Of a stretch of DNA of 8,803 bases, positions 1 through 6,111 are shown piece after piece. The position numbers and the translations under genes are program-made. The notes under the pieces are model-generated. The model did not search any database, was not told where the DNA came from, and was given only the letters and a program-made list of their open reading frames with translations. The stretch's first letter is position 1, and the number at the start of each line of letters is the position of its first letter. The stretch covers positions 1 through 8,803 of the forward strand of contig JBCBLF010000210.1 in the NCBI GenBank assembly GCA_038520475.1, read 5' to 3'. This stretch comes from JBCCWF01 sp038520475 (GTDB taxonomy: Bacteria; Cyanobacteriota; Cyanobacteriia; CAKZMO01).

Positions 1-573
1 CGTCGGTTGATCAACATTGGTATCGCGATTCTCTTTAGCACAGCCATTTTGGCCTATCCGGTAGTCGTTGATGGCTTTCCCCTCACAAAATACAAGCAGG
101 GTCGCAATCCAAAACTCTATGAATTTCTTAAAACTCAGCCAGCCGATACGCTCGTCGCTTCTGTTGCTGAAGATGTCAACAACATTCCTGTCTTTGCACA
201 GCGTCCGATCTTAGTTGGGCGAGAATATGCCATTCCCTATCATTTAGGGTTCTACAGTGTGTTTCATGATCGCGTGGTTGACCTATTGCGAGCCCAGTAT
301 AGTCCCGACCCCGAAGTGGCGATCGCCGTTATCCAGGCCTATGGCATTGACTATTGGCTGTTGGATCAAAAAGCCTACGATTCGGACTATCTAGAAGACA
401 ATTGGACCCGGCAGTATGTATCAGATTTAGAAGCAGCCATGGATAATGGGCCAAACAATACCCCCCCAGCACTCGCTGAAAGCATCTCTCCCTGTCTCGT
501 CATGCAGCAGAATCCACTGCTGTTGCTGGATGCTCACTGTATCAGCGAGCAACTGACTGAGAAGCAGCCCTAG
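1..573 (+). CDS. C-terminal part of a large cyanobacterial membrane protein (5' truncated)
   Basis: The reading frame is open from the first base of the window, so the gene starts upstream; the TTG at base 7 is not a credible start. The first roughly 20 visible residues (INIGIAILFSTAILAYPVVV) look like a last membrane helix. About 165 soluble residues follow, containing conserved-looking stretches such as QRPILVGREYAIPYH and AYGIDYWLLD, and the frame ends at TAG. One hydrophobic helix followed by a soluble tail is typical of multi-pass glycosyltransferase-like or YfhO-like membrane proteins, where the tail lies outside the membrane. That family assignment is inference from layout, because no catalytic motif lies in the visible part. 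A HIP1 octamer sits inside the gene at 319-326. I do not recognise the family with certainty. No terminator is evident after the stop. Confidence 0.75.
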   Translation, partial: RRLINIGIAILFSTAILAYPVVVDGFPLTKYKQGRNPKLYEFLKTQPADTLVASVAEDVNNIPVFAQRPILVGREYAIPYHLGFYSVFHDRVVDLLRAQYSPDPEVAIAVIQAYGIDYWLLDQKAYDSDYLEDNWTRQYVSDLEAAMDNGPNNTPPALAESISPCLVMQQNPLLLLDAHCISEQLTEKQP

Positions 574-672
574 GAAATGTCAAGAAGTTATCGTCCCAAT
601 GAATGAATGGTAGGAATATTAATCCCTCAAGGCATGTTGCTGATGTAAGAGACTACTGTTGGCAAACCGATC

Positions 673-678
673 AAGGAG
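673..678 (+). promoter_or_regulatory. Ribosome binding site of the broken membrane-protein gene
   Basis: AAGGAG lies five bases upstream of ATG 684. It is the clearest Shine-Dalgarno sequence in the window. It fixes the original start of the pseudogene at 684 rather than at the earlier in-frame ATG at 603. Confidence 0.6.
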
Positions 679-683
679 CATTC

Positions 684-1096
684 ATGAATAATCTCTCTAG
701 GATATTCATCTTCAAAATTGCGGCTACTGTAATTGTTTGGTGCATTCCGCTTCTTCTCTTTCCCGCTTCCGTTCTAGAGATTGCTGGCCTTCCTCAATAG
801 GGAAGCTATATCTTCATTCGAATGCTGGGCTGGGCGTATCTTTCATTATGTGTTGGCTACTATTTTGGTCTCCGGGCTTCGCTGGCTGAAAAGCGGTCCA
901 TGGGAATCATTTGGGTCGGTATTGTCAGCAATAGCGGGCCTGCGCGTATCTGTTTTACTACGGCCTCATGGATACCTGGTCAGCCTGGAGTAGCATTATT
1001 CAATTCATCGGATAGAGTTCAGCCATCGCAGCCGCACTGATTACGCTCGGCTTGCTGATGTATGGCGTCAAAGGGAATGAGCCGATCGCCGACTAA
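684..1096 (+). pseudogene. Broken gene for a small four-helix membrane protein
   Basis: A good ribosome binding site (AAGGAG, 673-678) stands five bases before ATG 684. The frame gives MNNLSRIFIFKIAATVIVWC and a hydrophobic run, then meets TAG at 798-800. The same frame continues beyond the stop with a second helix (MLGWAYLSLCVGYYFGL) and a third (SMGIIWVGIVSNSG). Coding sense then moves to another frame near 938, reading YLFYYGLMDTWSAW from 947. That frame meets a second TAG at 1013-1015, continues with a fourth helix (AIAAALITLGLLMYGV) and ends at TAA 1094-1096. Restoring one base in the GGGCC near 936-940 would join the frames as SNSGACAYLFYYG. The parent was therefore about 137 residues with four membrane helices. 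Two stops and a shift make recent decay more likely than sequencing error. The family is not recognised; the size resembles small DoxX-like or DUF membrane proteins. Confidence 0.75.
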
Positions 1097-1177
1097 TCCA
1101 TCATTCAATCATCAGGCTGATTGCTGATTACAGGAGTGGCTGTCTTCAAAAGCGCAACTCAATCAATCCTGACCTGA

Positions 1178-1870
1178 CTAATTCAGTTGAATTCGATTCG
1201 ACACTGATTGCGCTTCAGTGAGCCGAGCGATCTGATGCAAAATTTTTGTTTGCTCCTGAGTCAATTCCTCAAGACGATAGAGGAGCTGAGCAATCTCCTG
1301 GTCAGCGATCGCCGCATGATGCTCAGGTAGGGCGATTGTCGTAACAGGTGACGCATCATGGGGCACAGCCTCTTTCGTGATGGCTCCTTGCTCGTCGGAG
1401 AGTAGAGAGTCGTGTAAGAAGCGACCTATTTTTGTCAGGCTCCATCTTGCTAGCTTAGCGAGATATAGAGATACCCATCGAGCAATTTGAAGCGGAAGCT
1501 GCAAAATGACGAGCCATAACTGTCGAGCCACTTCAACGGTGAGCTGCAAAAATGACACGATGAATAAGAGCGCCAAGAGAAGGCCAATAACACTCATCAT
1601 CGGATGGTCGAGCGACCATGCAAGGAATGGATGCTCTCGAAACCAAGTCTGTGTTGAGGTGGCGATCGCCGTTTTCCAATCGGTAACGACATCTTGAGGC
1701 GATGGCAACAGCCGCAGCGAGGAGGGAAGCGTTGCCATCCTGCCAAAGGACTGGCTTGATATCATCTCGCTAGTGTCCTGCATCCATCGCGCGATCGCCC
1801 ACAGCATACAATCCAAGCTCCATCTGAAACAGAAATTATACAAGTCGGTCAGCCGAACCCATCTGAGCAT
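1178..1870 (-). CDS. Conserved-type membrane protein with C-terminal coiled coil, function unknown
   Basis: The 230-residue product has one strong membrane helix at about residues 90-114 (MMSVIGLLLALLFIVSFLQL). An amphipathic, Trp/Leu-rich stretch follows at about 115-150 (ARQLWLVILQLPLQIARWV), then a polar linker. A short coiled coil occupies about 188-222, with the heptad-like pattern EIAQLLYRLEELTQEQTKIL. Cyanobacteria commonly carry unnamed proteins of this build; I infer an inner or thylakoid membrane anchor with a cytoplasmic coiled coil. The start is uncertain: no Shine-Dalgarno sequence precedes the ATG at 1870, and internal methionines at residues 22, 30, 36 and 45 are possible, giving a protein of 186-230 residues. 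Three HIP1 octamers lie inside the gene. It converges with the pseudogene on its left, with about 80 bases between the stops and only a weak hairpin there. Confidence 0.65.
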   Translation of the reverse strand: MLRWVRLTDLYNFCFRWSLDCMLWAIARWMQDTSEMISSQSFGRMATLPSSLRLLPSPQDVVTDWKTAIATSTQTWFREHPFLAWSLDHPMMSVIGLLLALLFIVSFLQLTVEVARQLWLVILQLPLQIARWVSLYLAKLARWSLTKIGRFLHDSLLSDEQGAITKEAVPHDASPVTTIALPEHHAAIADQEIAQLLYRLEELTQEQTKILHQIARLTEAQSVSNRIQLN

Positions 1871-2130
1871 GAAAACCAGCGGAGCGTCCCCAGTGCGGAG
1901 ATTCGAATTTACACCACTATGCGAATTGCTTAAGAACGGCGTGCCCCAACATACCGCTTCTGTTTCAATACAGTTTCATGCTGATATGAAGGTGCTCAGA
2001 CACGGACTACCCATTCTATTGTGAGTTCTTTTCTAGGAAACGAGCAGCCTCGAAACAAAACGAACGCTAAGAATACTTTAGAGTCGCTGAATTGAAGGGG
2101 AGAGAATCGACTCTTTTGAACAGATTGCAC

Positions 2131-2257
2131 TTATAGCCGTCGCCAGTTTTGTTCAGACAAGACGGCGAGCCATTTGGCTGTTGGCTAGGTAACTGAATGA
2201 TACTTGGTGTCCTAGCCTAAATGGCTCAAGCTATATTTTGAGAGCGTGGCTGTATAA
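2131..2257. repeat. MITE-like or IS-end-like structured segment with nested inverted repeats
   Basis: The segment starts TTATAGCC and ends GGCTGTATAA, so its ends are imperfect inverted repeats carrying TA. Inside, GCCGTC (2136-2141) pairs with GACGGC (2161-2166). GAGCCATTT (2167-2175) pairs perfectly with AAATGGCTC (2219-2227), and nested within that GGCTAGG (2183-2189) pairs with CCTAGCC (2211-2217). This much pairing in 127 bases without coding sense suits a miniature element related to TA-targeting (IS630/Tc1-type) insertion sequences, or a structured RNA. The family assignment is inference; only the pairing is seen. Confidence 0.4.
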
Positions 2258-2328
2258 CGTTTCAAAACAATGCTTCAAGTTGTGTGTTGTACAGCACATA
2301 TCTGCGTATGATCGGGGCAAGCAGTGCA

Positions 2329-2357
2329 TTGATTAAGCTCTAAACCCCTGCTACAAC
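2329..2357 (+). promoter_or_regulatory. Possible sigma-70-type promoter of the amidohydrolase gene
   Basis: TTGATT (2329-2334) and TACAAC (2352-2357) are separated by 17 bases and resemble -35 and -10 boxes. The predicted transcript start would fall at about 2364, on the ATG itself, giving a leaderless or nearly leaderless mRNA. This agrees with the lack of a Shine-Dalgarno sequence before that ATG. Both boxes depart from consensus, so chance is possible. Confidence 0.25.
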
Positions 2358-2363
2358 TGATGT

Positions 2364-3539
2364 ATGTTGACTCGTATTAAAGATATTGCTGCTGACCTCG
2401 CCCCTCGGCTGATTGAAATTCGGCGACACATCCATACCCATCCTGAATTAAGTGGCCAGGAGTATCAGACCGCTGCATACGTTTCTGGAGTGTTGTCCTC
2501 GTGTGGGCTGAAAGTTCAAGAATTTGTTGGCAAAACAGGGGCGATCGCCGAGCTGACTGGAAAAGGTCAAGACTCCCGACTTATTGCACTTCGTGCAGAT
2601 ATGGATGCCTTGCCCATTCGAGAGCGCACAGGCCTACCGTTTGCATCCAAGCATCCTGGCATCATGCATGCCTGCGGACACGATGTCCACACGACCGTTG
2701 GACTTGGTGTCGCTATGGTATTGGCTCAATTAGCAAACGAGTTACCTGGCGATATTCGGTTTCTTTTTCAACCCGCTGAAGAAACAGCCCAGGGAGCCGG
2801 CTGGATGCTGCGCGACTGCGTCATGAATGACGTTTCTGCAATCTTTAGCCTACACACGTTTCCAACGCTTCTCGCGGGGTCAGTTGGCATCCGCTACGGA
2901 GCGCTGACTGCTGCTGCTGATGACATTTCGGTCACGATTCTCGGGGAATCAGGTCACGGAGCACGCCCCCACGAAGCTGTTGATGCGGTGTGGATTGCAG
3001 CACAAGTTATCACGGCCCTTCAACAAGCAATTAGTCGAACCCAGAATCCTCTGCATCCAATCGTTTTGACGTTTGGACAAATCAGCGGCGGACGCGCACC
3101 CAACGTGATTGCCGATCAAGTGAAGCTAACGGGGACGGTGCGATCGCTTCATCCAGAGACCAGCGCATCACTACCAGACTGGATTGAAGGAATTGTCGCT
3201 AGTGTCTGTAAAACGTATGGTGCAACATACGAGCTTGAGTATCAGCGGGGTGTTCCATCTGTTCAAAACGATTATGCACTAACGCAAATTACTGAAGCTG
3301 CTGCAAGAGAGGCATGGGGCCCCAATCAAGTCCACATCATTGGAGAACCGTCTCTCGGGGCTGAAGATTTTGCCTTATACCTCGACCATGCACCGGGTAC
3401 GATGTTTCGTCTCGGCGTTGGTACTGAGACTCAGCCAAACTATCCGCTTCATCATCCAAAGTTTCACGTCGACGAATCGTCCATTCTCACAGGCGTTGTA
3501 ACGCTGGCCTATTCGATTTGGAAATACTGGGAAATGTAG
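2364..3539 (+). CDS. M20-family metal-dependent amidohydrolase (N-acyl-amino-acid / hippurate / IAA-conjugate hydrolase type)
   Basis: The 391-residue protein is full length for the M20D (HipO/ILR1/AmhX-like) group. It hydrolyses the amide bond of N-acylated amino acids using two metal ions; the natural substrate cannot be told from sequence. Motifs in order: RRHIHTHPELSGQE (20-33), LRADMDALPIRE (76-87) with the conserved Asp79, MHACGHDVHT (101-110) supplying ligands Cys104 and His106, LFQPAEE (134-140) with the catalytic Glu139 and ligand Glu140, and His164. The dimerisation lid domain spans about 180-295 (SGHGARPHEAVD; FGQISGGRAPNVIAD). GAEDFA (332-337) and HHPKFHVDE (363-371), with the last metal histidine, complete the site. 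All key residues are present, so the enzyme should be active. There is no signal peptide, so it should act in the cytoplasm. No Shine-Dalgarno sequence is seen. It is a single gene and converges with psb28. Confidence 0.92.
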   Translation: MLTRIKDIAADLAPRLIEIRRHIHTHPELSGQEYQTAAYVSGVLSSCGLKVQEFVGKTGAIAELTGKGQDSRLIALRADMDALPIRERTGLPFASKHPGIMHACGHDVHTTVGLGVAMVLAQLANELPGDIRFLFQPAEETAQGAGWMLRDCVMNDVSAIFSLHTFPTLLAGSVGIRYGALTAAADDISVTILGESGHGARPHEAVDAVWIAAQVITALQQAISRTQNPLHPIVLTFGQISGGRAPNVIADQVKLTGTVRSLHPETSASLPDWIEGIVASVCKTYGATYELEYQRGVPSVQNDYALTQITEAAAREAWGPNQVHIIGEPSLGAEDFALYLDHAPGTMFRLGVGTETQPNYPLHHPKFHVDESSILTGVVTLAYSIWKYWEM

Positions 3540-3643
3540 CGGTACGTCAGTAATCCCAGGGGTTAAATATTTCCCTTGAGTGCACGTTCAAAAAGAATCT
3601 ATCCCTTTCAAGTGTCCAGAGCTTCATGCATTAACGAGAGCAA

Positions 3644-3979
3644 CTACGATTTGCTGAACCCTAGACCATGCTCTTCAGCGTAGCGCTCCATGAACCGCAT
3701 AAATCGCTCCCATTGCTCAACGCTCTTAATCACGTATACCGCTTCAATGGCTGAAGGCTTGCCGTTGATGAATTTGCCTTTGACTTCACGGGTTGAAAGT
3801 TCGCCCTCTTCATCCACAAGGTACATCCCTGTAATTTCTTCTGCGTTGTCACCATCGAGAGCATTTGGATTTTCAAAATAGAAAGTTGCTGTTCCATTGG
3901 TGCCATCCTTCGATCGCGTCAAGCGAACATCAGGAATAACTTCCTCGGACACACCGCGTGAGAATTGAATGTTAGCCAT
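3644..3979 (-). CDS. psb28: Photosystem II assembly protein Psb28
   Basis: The 111-residue product matches Psb28 in length and throughout its sequence: MANIQFSRGVSEEVIPDVRL at the start, ITGMYLVDEEGE (49-60), TREVKGKFINGKPSAIEAVY in the middle, and QWERFMRFMERYAEEHGLGF near the end. Psb28 is a soluble protein on the cytoplasmic face of the thylakoid. It binds the RC47 assembly intermediate of photosystem II near cytochrome b559, and is released before the mature complex forms. The intact KGKFINGKP and C-terminal GFSKS sequences suggest the main Psb28-1 form rather than the divergent Psb28-2 paralogue. The start is firm because MANIQFSRG aligns with the family N terminus, although no Shine-Dalgarno sequence precedes it. 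It stands alone, convergent with the amidohydrolase on one side and divergent from the YtxH cluster on the other. Confidence 0.95.
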   Translation of the reverse strand: MANIQFSRGVSEEVIPDVRLTRSKDGTNGTATFYFENPNALDGDNAEEITGMYLVDEEGELSTREVKGKFINGKPSAIEAVYVIKSVEQWERFMRFMERYAEEHGLGFSKS

Positions 3980-3998
3980 ACGCGCAGATTAAACTCTT

Positions 3999-4004
3999 CT
4001 TATA
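3999..4004 (-). promoter_or_regulatory. Possible -10 box of psb28
   Basis: Read on the minus strand, TATAAG lies about 20 bases upstream of the psb28 ATG, within CTTTATAAG. The spacing suits a -10 element giving a short leader. No good -35 hexamer stands 16-18 bases further upstream, so the promoter may depend on an activator. This is weak evidence. Confidence 0.3.
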
Positions 4005-4199
4005 AAGATTGTTAAGACATCATCTCATGCAATGGGATGGACTGTCATGTCGGTAGGGTCAGCTTTGTATTTACGAAGACATTCGGGTTCACTACGATAG
4101 ACCTTACGCATCCACGCCGTGGGCGAGATCGCTGACACCCGCAATATGCCTGTGCAATGGCTATAGCCACGACGATCACAGTTACTGGGGAACTGTTCT

Positions 4200-4568
4200 A
4201 TGACACATCATTCTGAATGGCTGATTGGTCTATTAACGTTGAATGCAGGATTAACGCTTGTCTTTTTGGGGACAGCCTGGCGACTCAATCGCTTACGGCG
4301 CAAGATTTTCGTCTGGTCAAGCCAGCTTGTCAACCTTGAGGAGGAACTTGCCGATGCACTATCGAGTCAACCCTACAAATTGCGATCGCTCGTGACTGTG
4401 CTTCACACCATCCGAATGCTTTACTCCAGAGCACAGAGCGCGATCGGAAACGGTTGGCAAGCCTTCATCATCATCCGATTCGTTGCTACACGCTCAATGC
4501 GGTTTTCGTCAAAGGCTCGATCAAAACCGTCATCCCTTAAAACACAAACGCATATGGGAGAAAAGTGA
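4200..4568 (+). CDS. Small single-helix membrane protein at the head of the YtxH/DUF948 cluster; C-terminal half doubtful
   Basis: The first half is convincing. One membrane helix lies at about 8-28 (IGLLTLNAGLTLVFLGTAW). A basic stop-transfer run (RLNRLRRK) and an acidic helical stretch (NLEEELADAL) follow. Cyanobacteria often carry a small protein of this build directly upstream of YtxH and DUF948 genes. After about residue 58 the composition changes to a Ser/Arg/Lys-rich tail (FVATRSMRFSSKARSKPSS) without helical character, unlike the Leu/Gln-rich tail usual in such proteins. The frame starting near 4371 is also open down to a TAA just before 4548 and reads HHPNALLQSTERDRKRLA, so a frameshift near 4370-4390 is possible. 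Neither tail is clearly right. No strong Shine-Dalgarno sequence precedes ATG 4200. The function is unknown. Confidence 0.5.
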   Translation: MTHHSEWLIGLLTLNAGLTLVFLGTAWRLNRLRRKIFVWSSQLVNLEEELADALSSQPYKLRSLVTVLHTIRMLYSRAQSAIGNGWQAFIIIRFVATRSMRFSSKARSKPSSLKTQTHMGEK

Positions 4569-4573
4569 GGTAG

Positions 4574-4622
4574 CATGTGCCTTGAGGCTATTTAGAGCGC
4601 GATCGCCGTGGGCAGGCACATG
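4574..4622. repeat. Nine-base inverted repeat with a HIP1 octamer in its loop
   Basis: CATGTGCCT (4574-4582) pairs perfectly with AGGCACATG (4614-4622) across a 31-base loop. The loop contains the self-complementary GCGATCGC (4599-4606). It begins six bases after the stop of the small membrane-protein gene and ends about 100 bases before the YtxH gene. It could be a processing or stability hairpin within the cluster. No T-run follows, so a simple terminator is unlikely. Confidence 0.4.
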
Positions 4623-4719
4623 ATGTGAGGAAGAGAAGGCAGGCTGATAGGCGTGGTTTCCTGCAAACGTTCTACTTCAGAGTCTCGCAAGTTCCATCAT
4701 TCACACTAGGCAAAGTGCC

Positions 4720-5094
4720 ATGTCAGATCGTCAAACAGGAAATTCAGGAGCGTTGATCGGTGGCTTTCTGCTGGGAGCTGCGGTTGGTGCTGTCACTGGG
4801 CTGCTGCTTGCTCCGAAGACCGGAAAAGAAACCCGTCGATTCATCAAAAAATCGGCCGATGCTCTGCCCGATATTGCAGAAGATTTATCAACCAATGTCC
4901 AGTTACAGGCCGATCGCTTGTCAGCTTCAGCTCTCAAAAATTGGGATGAGACACTCGTCCGATTGAAAGATGCGATCGCTGCTGGTCTTGAAGCAAGTCG
5001 AAGAGAAAATCGACGGCTTTCAGAAATGTCAAACAATTCAGGATTTGAAGAATCGCGTAGCGTCAGGCCGTTGGCAACAGATTCGAAAGATTAA
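4720..5094 (+). CDS. YtxH-domain membrane protein
   Basis: The 124-residue product shows the YtxH signature. A Gly/Ala-rich membrane segment occupies about 10-31 (GALIGGFLLGAAVGAVTGLL). The hallmark LLAPKTGKETR follows at once (about 29-39), then a long amphipathic helix (about 40-100: DALPDIAEDL, QADRLSASALKNWDETL, RLKDAIAAG). The last 25 residues are polar and probably disordered. YtxH proteins are small membrane-anchored proteins; in Bacillus ytxH belongs to a general-stress operon with a DUF948 gene (ytxG), the same pairing seen here. The molecular role is not known. The start gives the usual short polar leader, but the Shine-Dalgarno sequence is poor. From 4970 a second frame stays open to 5191 and reads helically (KQVEEKIDGFQKCQTIQDL). 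I treat it as a shadow, although a length change at the C terminus cannot be excluded. Confidence 0.85.
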   Translation: MSDRQTGNSGALIGGFLLGAAVGAVTGLLLAPKTGKETRRFIKKSADALPDIAEDLSTNVQLQADRLSASALKNWDETLVRLKDAIAAGLEASRRENRRLSEMSNNSGFEESRSVRPLATDSKD

Positions 5095-5220
5095 GGAACG
5101 GCCGCTCACAGAGGAGAATCAGTTCAGTGAAATGACTTGGGGCCAGTATCAACGCCCATGTCTGAAGAATCAGTCAAGCGCTAATCTGTAAATAACTAAA
5201 GATAACTAAGGGCACGTGAT

Positions 5221-5226
5221 AGAGGA
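5221..5226 (+). promoter_or_regulatory. Ribosome binding site fixing the GTG start of the DUF948 gene
   Basis: AGAGGA stands nine bases before GTG 5236. No ATG in this frame gives a complete N-terminal membrane helix, so this site supports the non-ATG start. Confidence 0.5.
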
Positions 5227-5235
5227 CAAAACCGA

Positions 5236-5775
5236 GTGAATGACCCGTTCCTATGGCTAAGCGTCTCATGCATCATGGTCGCCATTAGCCTAGTTGTTTT
5301 TCTAGTTTCTTTGTTGCCGACGATTCAAGAACTGAACCGGACGGTTCGGAGTGCAGATCGGTTGATTGACACTCTAAATCGTGAACTGCCGACAACGCTG
5401 GATGCACTACGGTCAACGACTCAAGAACTCAATCAGTTGACCGAAGATTTAGGAGACGGAGTTGGGAGCGCCAAGCAAATTGTTCAGCAGGTCGATCGCA
5501 GCTTAGAGTCCACTGGGAAACAGCTGATTCAAGCCCGAGTCACGTCTCAGAGTGCGATCGCAGGCATTAAAGCAGCATGGCATACGTTTTTTCATGATGA
5601 GAATCAGTCGCCGCAACCCAATGAAAATCAGCCACATCAATCATCTTCTACTGCGCAAGCACCATCTCCACACCCCTATCACGCTCCACGCCCCGACACA
5701 ATTCCGGTTAACACAGACCCAACCGATGAAAACCTGAACCTTCCTCATCCAGTGCCCCATCACTCTCACGACTAG
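5236..5775 (+). CDS. DUF948-type membrane-anchored coiled-coil protein
   Basis: The gene begins at GTG 5236, nine bases after AGAGGA (5221-5226), a usable ribosome binding site. One membrane helix lies at about 6-29 (LWLSVSCIMVAISLVVFLVS). A long helical region with seven-residue periodicity runs from about 30 to 115 (TIQELNRTVRSADRLIDTLN; LDALRSTTQELNQLTEDLGD; QIVQQVDRSLESTGKQLI). This layout and the repeated spaced Leu/Val/Thr pattern match DUF948 (YtxG-like) proteins. The last 60 residues are disordered, rich in Pro, His, Gln and Ser (HPYHAPRP; HPVPHHSHD), and may be lineage-specific. The His-rich end could bind metal, but nothing shows this. It lies 141 bases after the YtxH gene on the same strand, consistent with an operon and a joint membrane-stress role inferred from the Bacillus pair. 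Confidence 0.8.
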   Translation: MNDPFLWLSVSCIMVAISLVVFLVSLLPTIQELNRTVRSADRLIDTLNRELPTTLDALRSTTQELNQLTEDLGDGVGSAKQIVQQVDRSLESTGKQLIQARVTSQSAIAGIKAAWHTFFHDENQSPQPNENQPHQSSSTAQAPSPHPYHAPRPDTIPVNTDPTDENLNLPHPVPHHSHD

Positions 5776-5856
5776 ATAAATGTCTCTAGTTCACCTTTCC
5801 CTCAATCATTAATGAGACTGACGCGTCGATGTAAGCATTCAGTGATTCCCTCATTC

Positions 5857-5871
5857 ATCTGCATCGCAGAT
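5857..5871. repeat. Short perfect hairpin downstream of the DUF948 gene
   Basis: ATCTGC and GCAGAT pair across a three-base loop, about 80 bases after the DUF948 stop. No T-run follows, so it is not an intrinsic terminator by itself. Confidence 0.3.
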
Positions 5872-5891
5872 ACAGCTTGACAAAATTTATA

Positions 5892-5939
5892 AAGAAATAG
5901 AGGTTGGGGTGCCTCACGGCGCCCTAACCTCTATTTCTT
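5892..5939. terminator. Long hairpin, probable bidirectional intrinsic terminator
   Basis: The 22-base arms at 5892-5913 and 5918-5939 pair along their whole length around a TCAC loop, with two G-T wobble positions. The core is GC-rich (GGGGTGCC/GGCGCCC). The outer part is A-rich on the left and T-rich on the right (CTATTTCTT), the layout of an intrinsic terminator. On the minus strand the tail TATTTCTTTATAAATTTT is even richer in T. It lies about 115 bases after the DUF948 stop, so it could end that operon. It also sits immediately downstream of the possible minus-strand remnant at 5950-6111. Confidence 0.65.
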
Positions 5940-5968
5940 CGTTATGAATCTATTTCTTCGTTATGAAT
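5931..5968. repeat. Perfect 19-base tandem duplication
   Basis: The unit CTATTTCTTCGTTATGAAT occurs twice with no mismatch and no spacer, at 5931-5949 and 5950-5968. Its first nine bases in copy one form the outer right arm of the hairpin at 5892-5939. The duplication therefore copied part of the stem. The lack of divergence suggests a recent slippage or insertion event. Confidence 0.85.
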
Positions 5969-6111
5969 TTGAGAAGATTGCCACGTTGCGCCGCTGAAAT
6001 CGATTCGACAGACGGACTAACGTCCTGAACATGGGAGCTTCGCATTCCCATTGGCTTTCCACCAGACCCTTTAAGGAATTCCGTTCGACAAGCTTTCAAT
6101 GTAGTATTAGA
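5950..6111 (-). pseudogene. Possible 3' remnant of a minus-strand gene (IS200/IS605-type tail suspected)
   Basis: The minus strand is open for 53 codons from just after a TAA at 6112-6114 to a TAG at 5950-5952. There is no plausible start near its beginning. It reads LKACRTEFLKGSGGKP, then MGMRSSHVQDVSPSVESISA and AQRGNLLKFITKK before the stop. It has a gene-like mix of residues and is followed at once by the 19-base duplication and the strong hairpin, as expected for the 3' end of a real transcript. The basic end recalls the tails of cyanobacterial TnpB-like proteins, but I see no zinc-ribbon or DED residue, so this identification is a guess. It may equally be chance. Confidence 0.3.

Larger units (their letters stand above)
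1871..2363. other. Gene-free stretch of about 490 bases with a structured segment
   Basis: The stretch lies between two divergent genes, the coiled-coil protein (minus) and the amidohydrolase (plus), so it must carry both promoters. No open frame with coding character spans it; the longest plus-strand frame running into it mainly overlaps the antisense of the left gene. Bases 2131-2257 form a compact segment of nested inverted repeats, described separately. On the minus strand, reading through 2136-2332 gives two short open pieces separated by one TAG. That could be a trace of a transposase end, but I cannot identify it. Confidence 0.6.

Noticed and set aside
781..1040. Plus-strand open frames at 781-993 and 822-1040 as separate genes
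   Set aside because: The 822 frame is the continuation of the broken gene beyond its first TAG, and the 781 frame lacks coding character. Both are covered by the pseudogene.
1106..1123. CAATCA/TGATTG hairpin as a terminator between convergent units
   Set aside because: The stem is only six mostly AT pairs and no T-run follows.
1773..2024. 83-codon plus-strand frame
   Set aside because: It is largely antisense to the coiled-coil protein gene, has no ribosome binding site and no recognisable sequence.
3540..3643. Terminator between the amidohydrolase and psb28
   Set aside because: Only a four-pair AGGG/CCCT stem is visible near 3557-3580, too weak to call.
4731..5036. 101-codon minus-strand frame
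   Set aside because: It lies wholly antisense to the well-supported YtxH gene and shows no family features.
4970..5191. 73-codon plus-strand frame overlapping the end of the YtxH gene
   Set aside because: It reads helically (KQVEEKIDGFQKCQTIQDL), but its N-terminal part duplicates YtxH coding sequence in another frame and it has no ribosome binding site. The YtxH frame already has a normal length.
5877..5882. Consensus -35 hexamer TTGACA
   Set aside because: No -10 box stands 16-18 bases downstream; the only TATAAA is five bases away and the strong hairpin begins at 5892.
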